DNA from: Gemmatimonadota bacterium
GTDB lineage: Bacteria; Latescibacterota; UBA2968
Length of the DNA stretch: 64,000 nt
NCBI GenBank assembly: GCA_002727195.1
Contig: PBWH01000009.1
Span: 61,442 to 125,441, forward strand
Direction: 5' to 3'
Position 1 is the first letter of the stretch, and the number at the start of each line of letters is the position of its first letter. The notes below the pieces were generated by a model. That model searched no databases. It was not told the origin of the DNA and worked only from the letters and a program-made list of their open reading frames with translations. This document shows, piece by piece, positions 56,297-64,000 of the stretch. A program made the position numbers and the translations under genes.

Positions 56297-57349
56297 CTAT
56301 ACAAAGTGGAGGTGATCGGAGGCCTGCTCTTTGACTTCGCCGATGATCGCGGCTTGAGTGTGCCCGGCGTCGTGAAGCTTTTTCAGGAGGGCTTTCGCGT
56401 CATCTCGAGCGAGTGCAAGCAGCAAGCCGCCGCTTGTCTGTGGGTCGATGAAGAGCTCTTGTTCGTAGATACTGATCGAGCCGGCAAAGCGGGTGCTGTG
56501 CTCGATCATCGCTCTGTTCTCGGCATTTACGCCGGTGGTCATGCCTTTCTTGTACATATCGAGCGCTTCGGGAAACTGCGGGATCTGGCTAGCGTGCAGC
56601 TCAATCGTGACGTCTGACCCGTTCGCCATCTCCGTGGCGTGACCGGCAAGCCCGAACCCGGTGACATCCGTGGCCGCGTGGATCGTGAACGTCGAGGCGA
56701 GTTCGGCGGAAGATCGGTTGAGCGCGGATATCGTCTCGAGACAGGTGGTCAGAGCTCCATCCGAGACCCAGCCCTTCAGGTTCGCATTGAACAGGACACC
56801 GCTTCCGATCCGTTTGGTTAGGATAATGAGGTCTCCGGGTTGCGCCCCTGCGTTCGACCAGTAACGCTCCGGATGCACGATGCCCGTAACCGACAAGCCA
56901 AACTTGGGCTCCTCGTCCTCGATCGTATGGCCACCCGCCAGAACGGCGCCTGCTTCAGTGATCTTGTCTAGCGCCCCCTCCAGAATTCCGTGCAGCATTT
57001 CCTCCGGAAGTTTTTTGCTCGGGAACCCGGCGAGATTCAGGCACGTCACCGGCTGGCCACCCATCGCGTAGATGTCACTGAGCGAGTTGGCAGCAGCGAT
57101 CTGACCAAACAGGAACGGGTCGTCGACGGGCGGCGTGATGATGTCGGCCGTGACGACGATCGCCTGATCTTCCGAAAGTCGATAGACTCCTGCGTCGTCC
57201 GACTTGTCGAATCCGACAAGCAGGTTGGCGTCCTGAACCTTCGGCAGTTGCGCGAGCAGTTTCCCCAGTCCGACCGGACTGATCTTAGCCGCTCAGCCGC
57301 AGGTCTTGGCGAGACCGGTCAGTGTCTTTTTGTGTGATCTAAATAGCAT
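56297..57349 (-). CDS. selD: Selenide, water dikinase, itself a selenoprotein (in-frame UGA)
   Basis: 350 aa if UGA at 57295-57293 is read as selenocysteine (residue 19) from ATG 57349. The start reads LTGLAKTCG-U-AAKISP, placing Sec at the catalytic Cys/Sec position before the conserved Lys. The frame continues uninterrupted through VGFDKSDDAGVYRL, TADIITPPVDDPFLFGQIAA, SDIYAMGGQPVTCLN, HAATDVTGFGLAGH and DPQTSGGLL. A standard ORF call would start at 57064 and lose ~95 residues, including the active site. Makes selenophosphate from selenide and ATP. No strong ribosome-binding site was seen. Confidence 0.9.
57266..57281 (-). promoter_or_regulatory. Predicted bacterial SECIS hairpin in selD
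   Basis: On the minus strand, 11 nt after the UGA, CAGTCC (57281-57276), loop GGTC (57275-57272) and GGACTG (57271-57266) form a 6-bp stem, extendable by one G-U pair. The apical loop starts with GG about 18 nt past the UGA, inside the window expected for SelB-recognised bSECIS elements. Confidence 0.7.
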
Positions 57350-57360
57350 AGGATGTTCTG

Positions 57361-57417
57361 GTTCCCAGGCTGCTACGGGTCGGGCCGAAGCCTTGGCGAA
57401 GGCCGATGCCTGGGAAC
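57361..57417. repeat. Dispersed palindrome, copy 2, with long loop
   Basis: Arms GTTCCCAGGC (57361-57370) and GCCTGGGAAC (57408-57417) enclose 37 nt containing a smaller stem (GCCTTGGCGAAGGC). It is upstream of selD and divergent from the dioxygenase; the rest of the 57418-57580 spacer has no gene. Confidence 0.7.
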
Positions 57418-57580
57418 GACAGGATTTTAAGCCCTCACCTGACCCACCTTCGCTTCGCTACGGCGAATTTGTCCTATCCCGCCAGCAGGAGAGGATTCTA
57501 GTAAATGATCTCGTCTCAATCGAGCAGTCCGAAGAATGTATGAGAATTGTCGGTGAATGTGAAGGGCTGGCCAAATCGGG

Positions 57581-57609
57581 TTGATCTGTATGACGGCCTG
57601 GTCTATTAT
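57581..57609 (+). promoter_or_regulatory. Candidate promoter of the dioxygenase-sulfatase pair
   Basis: TTGATC (57581-57586), 17-nt spacer, TATTAT (57604-57609), 19 nt ahead of the dioxygenase ATG. Confidence 0.4.
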
Positions 57610-57628
57610 GCCCACGAAAGGTAGCCCC

Positions 57629-58375
57629 ATGAGCTTGAGTCAGGACGAGATACAGCATTTCGACGATGTCGGATACGTGGTCAAGTCCGGTTTGTTCGGA
57701 GAGGAGCTCGTCGATGTGGTGCTGGATGAGATCGATGACCTCCACGACCGTATGGCCGACGCGCCCAAGGAAGGCGTCGGGATAAGCTGGGAGGAATTCG
57801 GCGATGTGAACATGCCGAAGCTGATCCGCCAGCTGATGCACAGCGAACTGGTCAGTTTGACGCTGAACGAGATCCTCAGAAGCGATGCGATGCTGGACAG
57901 CATCGAGGCCTTGATCGGGCCGAATGTATCGCTCTACCACAGCAAGCTGCTGATGAAGGCGGCGAACGACGGGTCAGCAATCCCTTGGCATCAGGACTAC
58001 GCCTACTGGAAGCAGGAGGGGAATGAGCCCCTGATGGTCAACTGCATGGTGGCGCTGGATCCGGCCGATCAGGCTAACGGGTGTACCCAGTTTGTCGCGG
58101 GGAGTCACAAGTGGGGTTTACAGGAACACGAGCGCGAGAAGACGAGTTTCGGGGTTTTCTTGCCTGGTCATTATCAGGAGCGTGACGACGCCACGCCCGT
58201 CGAGATGGCCCCCGGTGACGCTGTGTTCTTCAACGCGCTCGTGATCCACGGCTCCGCGCCGAATACGTCCGGTCGATCTCGCCGGATCAACACCTTCGCC
58301 TACAACGTCACTGGTAATGGCGAAGGCCAATGCAGGGAAACATTGAGAACTGATGAAAGAAGATGTGAAGATTGA
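57629..58375 (+). CDS. Phytanoyl-CoA dioxygenase-family Fe(II)/2-oxoglutarate oxygenase
   Basis: 248 aa from ATG 57629 with AAAGGT 8 nt upstream. The iron triad is visible: His121 and Asp123 (PWHQDYAYW) and His207 (VIHGSAPN), with Arg216/218 for 2-oxoglutarate. SKLLMKAANDGSAIPWHQD and GSHKWG are family-typical. The last ~11 residues (ETLRTDERRCED) are encoded by the left arm of the hairpin at 58355 and look like an added tail. Hydroxylates an unknown small molecule. It is paired with the downstream sulfatase (57-bp gap). Confidence 0.88.
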   Translation: MSLSQDEIQHFDDVGYVVKSGLFGEELVDVVLDEIDDLHDRMADAPKEGVGISWEEFGDVNMPKLIRQLMHSELVSLTLNEILRSDAMLDSIEALIGPNVSLYHSKLLMKAANDGSAIPWHQDYAYWKQEGNEPLMVNCMVALDPADQANGCTQFVAGSHKWGLQEHEREKTSFGVFLPGHYQERDDATPVEMAPGDAVFFNALVIHGSAPNTSGRSRRINTFAYNVTGNGEGQCRETLRTDERRCED

Positions 58376-58412
58376 AGGGCTTCAGACATCTTCTTTCTTC
58401 ATATCTTCACAT
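58355..58412 (+). terminator. Overlapping alternative hairpins between dioxygenase and sulfatase
   Basis: GAAAGAAGATGT (58355-58366) pairs perfectly with ACATCTTCTTTC (58386-58397). Alternatively ATGTGAAGAT (58363-58372) pairs with ATCTTCACAT (58403-58412). The two stems share bases and exclude each other, as in an attenuator. No U-run follows either stem. Confidence 0.45.
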
Positions 58413-58432
58413 AATTGATTCCAGGGGTTTCA

Positions 58433-59722
58433 ATGGCTGACCAACCGAACATCCTTTTTATCTCGACAGACCAGCAGTTCGCAGGAGCGATGAGTTGCGC
58501 GGGGAACGAAAACCTGTCCACGCCAGGGATGGATCGCATCGCGGCGAATGGAACCCGCTTCGAGCGGGCTTATTGTCCGCACCCGCTCTGTTGCCCGGCA
58601 AGGGCGAGCTATATGAGTGGGAAAATGCCTCACGAGGCGGGCGTGGAGTCTAACGGGATGCCTTTCCATCAGGATCTGATTCCGCAGTCGATCGGAAACG
58701 TGATGAGATCCGCAGGATATAAAGCAGCCCTGGCAGGAAAGTGGCACGTGCCCGGTGTTTCGCCCGAAGATCTGGGTCTGGATGTGCTTTGCCCGATGAA
58801 CGATGCACTGGTACCCGAAGTGTCGGCCGACTACTTCAATAACGGTGACAAACCATTCTTTCTTTTCGCCTCCTTCATCAATCCACACGATATCTGTCAG
58901 GTGGCCAGGAATCAGGATCTTCCGCAGGGACCGGTGCCTTCTGCGACTCTCGAAGACTGCCCGGGCCTCCCTGAGAATTTCGCGATTCCTCCGTATGCGC
59001 CTGAAGCGCTGCAGATGCTCAGACAGCGATCGCCGAGGATCTATCCGACACTGGAGTGGACCGATGATGACTGGCGTCATTTTCGTCACGCGTACTATCG
59101 GTTGTGTGAGAAAGTCGATGCGGAGGTCGTCAGGCTGCTCGATGCTCTGGATGCGTCGGGGAAGGCAGACAACACGGTCGTGATCTTCACGAGTGACCAC
59201 GGTGACGGTCATGGTGCGCACCATTGGAACCAGAAGACGGCCCTTTGGGAAGAGGAGATCCGGATCCCGATGCTGGTATCGGCACCGGGCGGGCAGTCAG
59301 GACAGGTATCGCACCGGCTTGTCTCGAACGGGCTGGATCTGTTGCCGACCGCGTGCGACTATGCTGGCGTAGCGTGTCCCGATGGCCTCGAGGGGCTGAG
59401 CTTGCGGCAGATCGTAGAGGGATCCGAGTCCACCGACTGGCGGGAGGAACTCTTCGTAGAGACGCAGATCAACTTTGCCGATGGGCCTGGTGGGCCGTCA
59501 TACGCGAGGACGATGGTGACGGATCAGTACAAGTATTCCGTGTATCTGATGGGGCAGAACCGGGAACAGCTGGTTGACCTGCAAGAGGATCCTGGTGAGA
59601 TGGTCAATCTTGCGGTGGAGTCCCGCCATCGGGATACACTATTGGACTGCAGGGATCGGCTGAGGGCGTGGGGCGAGCGGACGGAGGATCCCGGTGTGAA
59701 GGTCGTGCCCACGCAGGGATAG
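58433..59722 (+). CDS. Type I sulfatase (Cys-type)
   Basis: 429 aa from ATG 58433 with AGGGG 6 nt upstream. N-terminal metal motif ISTDQQ at 10-15; formylglycine signature CCPAR (53-57), so Cys53 is the modified residue, followed by SYMSGKMPHEAG. FTSDHGDGHGAH near 252 is the second metal element. No signal peptide. It differs from the sulfatase at 17230 in the core signature and is paired with an oxygenase rather than a catabolic operon. The 3' end is closed by the palindrome at 59729. Confidence 0.92.
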   Translation: MADQPNILFISTDQQFAGAMSCAGNENLSTPGMDRIAANGTRFERAYCPHPLCCPARASYMSGKMPHEAGVESNGMPFHQDLIPQSIGNVMRSAGYKAALAGKWHVPGVSPEDLGLDVLCPMNDALVPEVSADYFNNGDKPFFLFASFINPHDICQVARNQDLPQGPVPSATLEDCPGLPENFAIPPYAPEALQMLRQRSPRIYPTLEWTDDDWRHFRHAYYRLCEKVDAEVVRLLDALDASGKADNTVVIFTSDHGDGHGAHHWNQKTALWEEEIRIPMLVSAPGGQSGQVSHRLVSNGLDLLPTACDYAGVACPDGLEGLSLRQIVEGSESTDWREELFVETQINFADGPGGPSYARTMVTDQYKYSVYLMGQNREQLVDLQEDPGEMVNLAVESRHRDTLLDCRDRLRAWGERTEDPGVKVVPTQG

Positions 59723-59728
59723 GTCTTT

Positions 59729-59754
59729 CGTTCCCAGGCTGGAGCCTGGGAACG
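59729..59754. repeat. Dispersed palindrome, copy 3, at the broken end of the DUF2330 gene
   Basis: Arms CGTTCCCAGGC (59729-59739) and GCCTGGGAACG (59744-59754), loop TGGA. On the minus strand it is read as SQAPAWERK, directly fused to the end of the DUF2330 remnant. Confidence 0.8.
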
Positions 59755-61446
59755 AGGCGATTCTGTGAGTGCTTCCGCGAAGCGAAGGAAGTCGCCGAAG
59801 CCGATGATGCCGTCGCCGTCCAGGTCGTAGCGCGGCGCTGCTTTACTATAGACAGACAGGAAGTCTGGGCGATCATCGACGGTGGTCTCCCCGTCGTCGT
59901 TGAAGCCAGAATTGATCGCAGTAAGGGTGCGGATCGTCTCCGCCTGGCCCGATGTAGAGAGCCGTTGGACCAAGGTGGCCGAGGTGAGACGGAGGGACTC
60001 GAACGGGAAGGGGACTGGATTTGGATCCGGGGTCACGCGAATCTCGCGCCCATCGGCCAATATGATCACGATAACCTTGTCCTTGATCTTTACACTATCG
60101 GTTGGAACGCCTTCCGGGCACTCGCAGCGAGCAGTCGCGCGTCTCGTGGCTGGAACCTCAGGCGGATTCGGATTGTAGTCGAACATCCGGTCCACCGTCA
60201 TCTCGTTGGCAGACAGCGTAGTGAAGAGACGCGTGAGATACGGGTTGTCCGTGAGCAGAGCCTGGCCGTCCCTGAGTGGCGTCACAATAGTCGCATCGAT
60301 GTCTTCGGTCATCGCATTCGGGTCGAGCGCGATCGACCCGATCCACTCGGCATAGGCTGCCATGTTGTTGTAGAACGACTGTTCAGCGATCCCTTGTAGG
60401 CTCCCGTCTTCGAGGGCGCGGTTGTATGCGTCTCGATCCACGGTATACCACCTGAAGCACACCCTCCGTCAGGACTTCGTTCGGCATTGGGATGTGTCGA
60501 CGGGTGATCGACTGTGTCTGTGTGTCTCTCGGGAAGCCCTCGCGCAGCAGGTCGTCTAGATACTCGACCGGATCCTACGTCGAGCGGAGCCTCGTCAGGT
60601 CATTCTGTGCCTCTGTGAACAGCCTCTCAGCTATCACCTCGCTTGAACATAGTCGGTCGTGAATGCATTGCCCCCAGCTTCGTTCGCTGCCTCGGCGACG
60701 AGATCGGCATAGTTCTGACCACCATTCAGCCAGTAGATCTTGGCATCGTTCACTTCGACTTGGAGGTAGTTTTCGGGGATCGCCCGGTTCTCGGCCAGCA
60801 CCCAGGCGATCACGCCCAGATCGGGATCCGTGGTGATGGCGGTGAGCTGCGTGGGAATCCCGGGCTTTTTTGCCACATAGGTGAGCGCGATCGGCTCGAT
60901 GTCGCCTAGATCCTTGCCCGGAGCCAGTTTCAAAGCGACGAAGTGGAAGCCGTTGTTCACTTAGGGGGCCAGCAGCTCCACGCCCATTCCATCCAGGACA
61001 TAGCCGTTCTCGGCCAGCCAGTTTGCGACAGCCTGCGGGTCGTAACCCGTGATGATCACGGTGTCGAACGCGCCGCCCTGTTCCTCGGCGACCACATCCA
61101 CGCCGCCGTCTTCGGCAACGGCATCGGTAAACCGGACGAAGGGAGGGAAGAAGAAGTAGTTTTCGTCGCCCTCGAAGTCGAGGACAAAGGAGGGCTGTGT
61201 GGTGAACTCGAGCTGGCGGAACAACTCGTTGTGGCTAACGGAAAGCTCAGGCAGGGAGGGGACAGGCAGAATCCACGCGAAGTCTTCCGGTCGCCCCGAG
61301 TACTGAATCTGGACGTGGGTGGTCACCGTGCCGTTCCCTTGAACGAACAGAATCCGCTCGTTGACCTGGCTGATCGGGAAGGTGGTACAGAAGAATCCAC
61401 CGCAGGCGTGAGTTGCGGCCGAAAGAACGATGGTTGCGGAAACCAA
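59755..61446 (-). pseudogene. Broken DUF2330-type secreted protein with C-terminal EF-hand-like repeat
   Basis: From TTG 61446 the frame gives a short signal peptide and HACGGFFC, VNERILFVQGNGTVTTHVQI and FAWILPVPSLPEL, the DUF2330 start. TAA 60961-60963 interrupts LLAP-VNNGFHFVALKL. Further lesions are stops at about 60636, a frameshift, TAG 60575-60577 and a frameshift near 60450. The tail DRDAYNRALEDGS...RYDLDGDGIIGFGDFLRFAEAL ends in a D-x-DGDG anchor-like motif and then runs into the palindrome. The part of the frame overlapping the sulfatase 3' end is not coding. Confidence 0.82.
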
Positions 61447-61574
61447 GGTTGCCCGTAACCAACGCGAGGAATCTGGAGCCGTAACCGGGCATGTTTCGAT
61501 CTCTTGTCACTGATCTATCTGATGATATGCGCGTGGACCGTCTACTTATAAGCGCTCTGCGTGACTGGGCTCCG

Positions 61575-62243
61575 TCAGGCAGGCGCAAGGTTCGACCGTT
61601 TCGAGATTCGGATATCGCCCGAAAGCTCGTAGTCGGGAGGAAGGGCGAGGACCTTGGTGGTTAGGCGGTCAACAAAGTCCGTTACCCGTTCGGCGTTCCC
61701 CAGGTCCAGCAAGATCTCGTCGTCGAACGCAACTCCCTCCCAGATTTGCTCGATCCGTTCCGTGAGGGATCGATCCGTTGGCGAGAGTCTGGCTGAAATG
61801 GTCCGCTGAACGTATTCGAGCTCGAGACGGTGGTCTTCCCCGATTTTGAGGTCGATGGTCACCAGGGCCTCCGGAAACGCGGTCAGCGCCCGAACGAGTT
61901 GATCCGCACGTTCGAGAAGCGCGGAGAGAAGTCTGGATCTCCCGTCAGGATCGACGGCGTCCTCGGGTAACTCGGCCTGAACGAGATCGGCAATTCTGGC
62001 CACCTTGCGGTGGTGATTCAGCATCCACCCGGCGCCTGCGAAACAGAGCAGGCCCGCAACGATCGGCATCCAACCTCCAACGCCGAACGATGGAGAGAGG
62101 GGTGCTTGGATCGCGCCCGCAGAGCGCGGGATAGGGGCGAAGACGAGGACGGCAAGGCCGTTGAGGAGCAGGACGACGCCCGTGATCAGGAAGATGAAAA
62201 GGAAGGCGCGTCGAGGTGGAGCGATTTTGAGTGAATCATTCAC
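61575..62243 (-). CDS. Membrane protein with two helices and a soluble C-terminal domain, unknown
   Basis: 222 aa. Hydrophobic segments at about 13-35 and 52-70 are followed by a ~150-residue soluble region with helical, acidic character (LLSALLERADQLVRALTAF, LEYVQRTISARLSPTDRSL). No family recognised. The start ATG at 62243 overlaps the endonuclease IV stop by 4 nt, so it is translationally coupled to it. A 128-bp spacer separates it from the DUF2330 remnant. Confidence 0.7.
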   Translation of the reverse strand: MNDSLKIAPPRRAFLFIFLITGVVLLLNGLAVLVFAPIPRSAGAIQAPLSPSFGVGGWMPIVAGLLCFAGAGWMLNHHRKVARIADLVQAELPEDAVDPDGRSRLLSALLERADQLVRALTAFPEALVTIDLKIGEDHRLELEYVQRTISARLSPTDRSLTERIEQIWEGVAFDDEILLDLGNAERVTDFVDRLTTKVLALPPDYELSGDIRISKRSNLAPA

Positions 62244-63085
62244 TTCCCCAGCGCTCTCAACTTGGCGAGATTTTCGATGTCTTCGGTCAGGTCGTCATCC
62301 TTGGGTGTCTCGAGGATGAAGGGAATCTTCTTGAATCGTTTGTCGTTCACGAAGTTGGAAAATGCGTCGATCCCGATGTGGCCTTCGCCAATATGTTCGT
62401 GTCGATCCTTCTTCGAACCGAGTTCTGTTTTGCTGTCGTTCGCGTGAACGATCTTCAGGTTTTTAATCCCGATCACGTCGTCGAATTGCTTGATCGTCTT
62501 CTTGTAGTCTTTCGGGTCCGTGATCGGGTAGCCAGCCGCGAAGATGTGGCACGTATCGAGGCAGACGCCAACGTGGGCCTTGTCCTCGATGCGATCCATG
62601 ATGTAGGCGATCTGTTCGAAGGTGTATCCGAGGTTGCTCCCCTGGCCGGCCGTGGTTTCCAGGCAGAGGGTGACGGTGTTGTCGGGGATCGCGTCCAGGA
62701 CCTGGTTCATGTTGTCCACGATTCGATCCATGCCGGGTTCCTCACCCGATCCAACGTGGGAGCCGGGGTGGAACACGAGATTCGGAATCTTCAACAGGTT
62801 GCAGCGCTCAGTTTCTTCCTGGAGCGAGTTGCGCGACTTCTCCTGCAGTGCATCGTCGGGTGAGCCGATGTTGATCAGGTAGCTGGTGTGTGAGCAGGCA
62901 ACCGTCACGCCTGTCTTTTCGATCGCTGCGAAAAACCCGTCGACCTCTTCCGTCGTTAGTTTCTTTGCTCTCCACTGGTTGTTCGATTTGTTGAAGATCT
63001 GAACAGCATCGCAAGTCGCTTTCTGCCCACGCGTAATGGCGTTGAACACGCCACCTGCGATCGATTCGTGTGCACCGAAAATCAT
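62240..63085 (-). CDS. nfo: Deoxyribonuclease IV (endonuclease IV)
   Basis: 281 aa, standard length. The trinuclear zinc ligands appear in order: FGAHESIAGG (His), SHTSYL, FHPGSHVGSG, LETTAGQG (Glu), CLDTCHIFAAG (Asp, His), HANDSK (His, Asp), RHEHIGEGHIG (His) and ILETP (Glu). Cleaves DNA 5' to abasic sites in base excision repair. Confidence 0.95.
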   Translation of the reverse strand: MIFGAHESIAGGVFNAITRGQKATCDAVQIFNKSNNQWRAKKLTTEEVDGFFAAIEKTGVTVACSHTSYLINIGSPDDALQEKSRNSLQEETERCNLLKIPNLVFHPGSHVGSGEEPGMDRIVDNMNQVLDAIPDNTVTLCLETTAGQGSNLGYTFEQIAYIMDRIEDKAHVGVCLDTCHIFAAGYPITDPKDYKKTIKQFDDVIGIKNLKIVHANDSKTELGSKKDRHEHIGEGHIGIDAFSNFVNDKRFKKIPFILETPKDDDLTEDIENLAKLRALGK

Positions 63086-63096
63086 TCAGACTCCAT

Positions 63097-64000
63097 TCAC
63101 TCGTCTAGACCCAGCTCTGCTCTGAGCGGGATGTGTTCCAGGTTGTGCTGACGCCAGTATGCTGTCATCAGCCGCTTCTTCAACGTTCCTCGCGTCGTCA
63201 TTTCGACACGATCATCACCGCGTCCGACGAACTCGATTTCCTCCCAACTCTCGATCTCGTGGGGGAAGTCGCGCTTGTGGTTGATCACGACTACGCGGTC
63301 GAATTCTGGGTAGGAGATTGTGTAGGTCTCCAGGGATGCGTCAACCGGGTTAGGCATCTTCTCAGCGACCGCGTCGAATACTCCCCAGGCCTTGTGGCGA
63401 AGGCGCTGAAAGATCGTTCCCGGAATGATCTTAACCTTGCCAAGGGGTAGCGTATCAGGAGACAGCCGAATACGGGTCCAGATCTCATCCTCAGGGATTC
63501 CGTTACGCCACGTCAGGTCACGGTCACTTTCGCGCTCGAAGTAGGAGTACTGTCTGGCCCGATACCCGTTCGTCTTCCGGTTGAGCTGTGTGAATGTGTG
63601 GCCACACCACTCCTGGGATGTGGTTGTGACCTTGAGCGTGTGCGGATGCTGGTCGGCATAGACGGGTGTGAACACGGACGTCATCATCGAATAGGTATAG
63701 ATGCCCGTGTTGAACTTCCGGGTGGCGTTCAGCTTCAGAACCTTGACGGCGTCCTCCGGTGATCGCTCGGGACGGTCGAGTTTCACGTGCTTCTTATCCG
63801 AGAAGTCCTCGGTGACGAAAATCATCACCGCATTGCCGGGATGGACCTCACCGTATCGGACCTGCTCGAGGTCGTAGCTCGTGATTTCGGCTTTTCCTTG
63901 GTACCAATAGTCTCCGAAAGGATCCGCGCACAGTGAACTGGGTAGGAGAAGGAACACGGCCCAGAGCAGTATGACAGGGGGCAGGGAGCGGGAGGCCGGG
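63097..64000 (-). CDS. Secreted protein of unknown function, 5' end beyond the window
   Basis: At least 286 aa are visible from GTG 63957, but the frame stays open to the window edge and the hydrophobic PPVILLWAVFLLLPSSLCA forms a better signal peptide, so the true start is probably outside. The mature part (ADPFGDYWYQGKAEITSYDL, VRYGEVHPGNAVMIFVTEDF, TTTSQEWCGHTF) is a beta-rich protein that I recall as a widespread uncharacterised family, sometimes mislabelled septum inhibitor. It ends 11 bp before endonuclease IV. Confidence 0.75.
   Translation of the reverse strand, partial: PASRSLPPVILLWAVFLLLPSSLCADPFGDYWYQGKAEITSYDLEQVRYGEVHPGNAVMIFVTEDFSDKKHVKLDRPERSPEDAVKVLKLNATRKFNTGIYTYSMMTSVFTPVYADQHPHTLKVTTTSQEWCGHTFTQLNRKTNGYRARQYSYFERESDRDLTWRNGIPEDEIWTRIRLSPDTLPLGKVKIIPGTIFQRLRHKAWGVFDAVAEKMPNPVDASLETYTISYPEFDRVVVINHKRDFPHEIESWEEIEFVGRGDDRVEMTTRGTLKKRLMTAYWRQHNLEHIPLRAELGLDE

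Noticed and set aside
45123-59754. Palindromes as a CRISPR array
   Set aside because: Copies are kilobases apart with no regular spacers and no cas genes.
59524-59755. 3' part of the 312-aa minus-strand ORF as coding sequence
   Set aside because: It is antisense to the sulfatase C-terminus and enters through a repeat; the DUF2330 similarity ends before the repeat.

Overview
The window looks like chromosome from a free-living or loosely host-associated bacterium of about 57% GC (estimated by eye), most likely of the Latescibacterota/Poribacteria type or a related FCB-group lineage. That guess rests on gene content: repeated enolase-superfamily dehydratases, Gfo/Idh/MocA oxidoreductases, TIM-barrel sugar isomerases, type I sulfatases, a phytanoyl-CoA dioxygenase, a GWxTD-domain protein, and a DUF2330 protein ending in a D-x-DGDG-x-x-GFxDFL motif. 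No rRNA, tRNA, CRISPR array, integrase or transposase was recognised.

Layout. Positions 1-4.1 kb hold two sugar isomerases, a B12-binding radical SAM protein and a stub of an oxidoreductase. Positions 4.1-6.2 kb hold two convergent broken genes (glycogen phosphorylase, M48 protease) with an intact terminator between them. Positions 6.4-12.1 kb hold an NhaC-type antiporter, a voltage-gated K+ channel fused to an NTF2/SnoaL-like domain, an isomerase/oxidoreductase pair and a polytopic membrane protein. Positions 12.1-14.4 kb hold two paralogous membrane proteins (one decayed) around a decayed metallo-beta-lactamase-fold gene. Positions 16.1-24.4 kb are a tightly packed seven-gene minus-strand operon: broken acetamidase, TPP enzyme, SDR, toroid lyase-like protein, Gfo/Idh/MocA, sulfatase, enolase-superfamily dehydratase. 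It probably degrades a sulfated or acidic carbohydrate.

Positions 24.5-28.5 kb carry ribonuclease D, a glucuronokinase-like GHMP kinase coupled to a UTP-sugar-phosphate uridylyltransferase, and a FliL protein. Positions 28.5-39.8 kb are a long minus-strand housekeeping run (tilS, ftsH, folP, a zinc-finger/degenerate-GGDEF protein, purM, an MBL hydrolase, an enolase-superfamily enzyme, holA, trxA). Positions 39.9-45.1 kb are a sugar-acid cluster (oxidoreductase, IlvD/EDD dehydratase, enolase-superfamily dehydratase, C45 amidohydrolase). Positions 46.1-47.9 kb are a gene graveyard (histidine kinase, ABC exporter, ABC-F and deacetylase remnants). uvrB and nadC follow, then a shattered GWxTD gene, molybdate transport modABC, and a selD that is itself a selenoprotein gene with an in-frame UGA and a bacterial SECIS hairpin. 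The right end has a dioxygenase-sulfatase pair, a broken DUF2330 gene, endonuclease IV and a secreted protein cut by the window edge.

Two themes stand out. First, the window carries at least twelve pseudogenes or gene fragments with mixed TAG, TGA and TAA stops plus frameshifts, so the genome appears to be eroding. Second, a short palindrome of the type GTTCCCAGG...CCTGGGAAC and its variants recur at gene ends, one of them truncating a gene. The best candidates for something new are the operon at 16.1-24.4 kb, the channel fusion, and the membrane/MBL module at 12.1-14.4 kb. The selenocysteine SelD is the strongest single molecular call.
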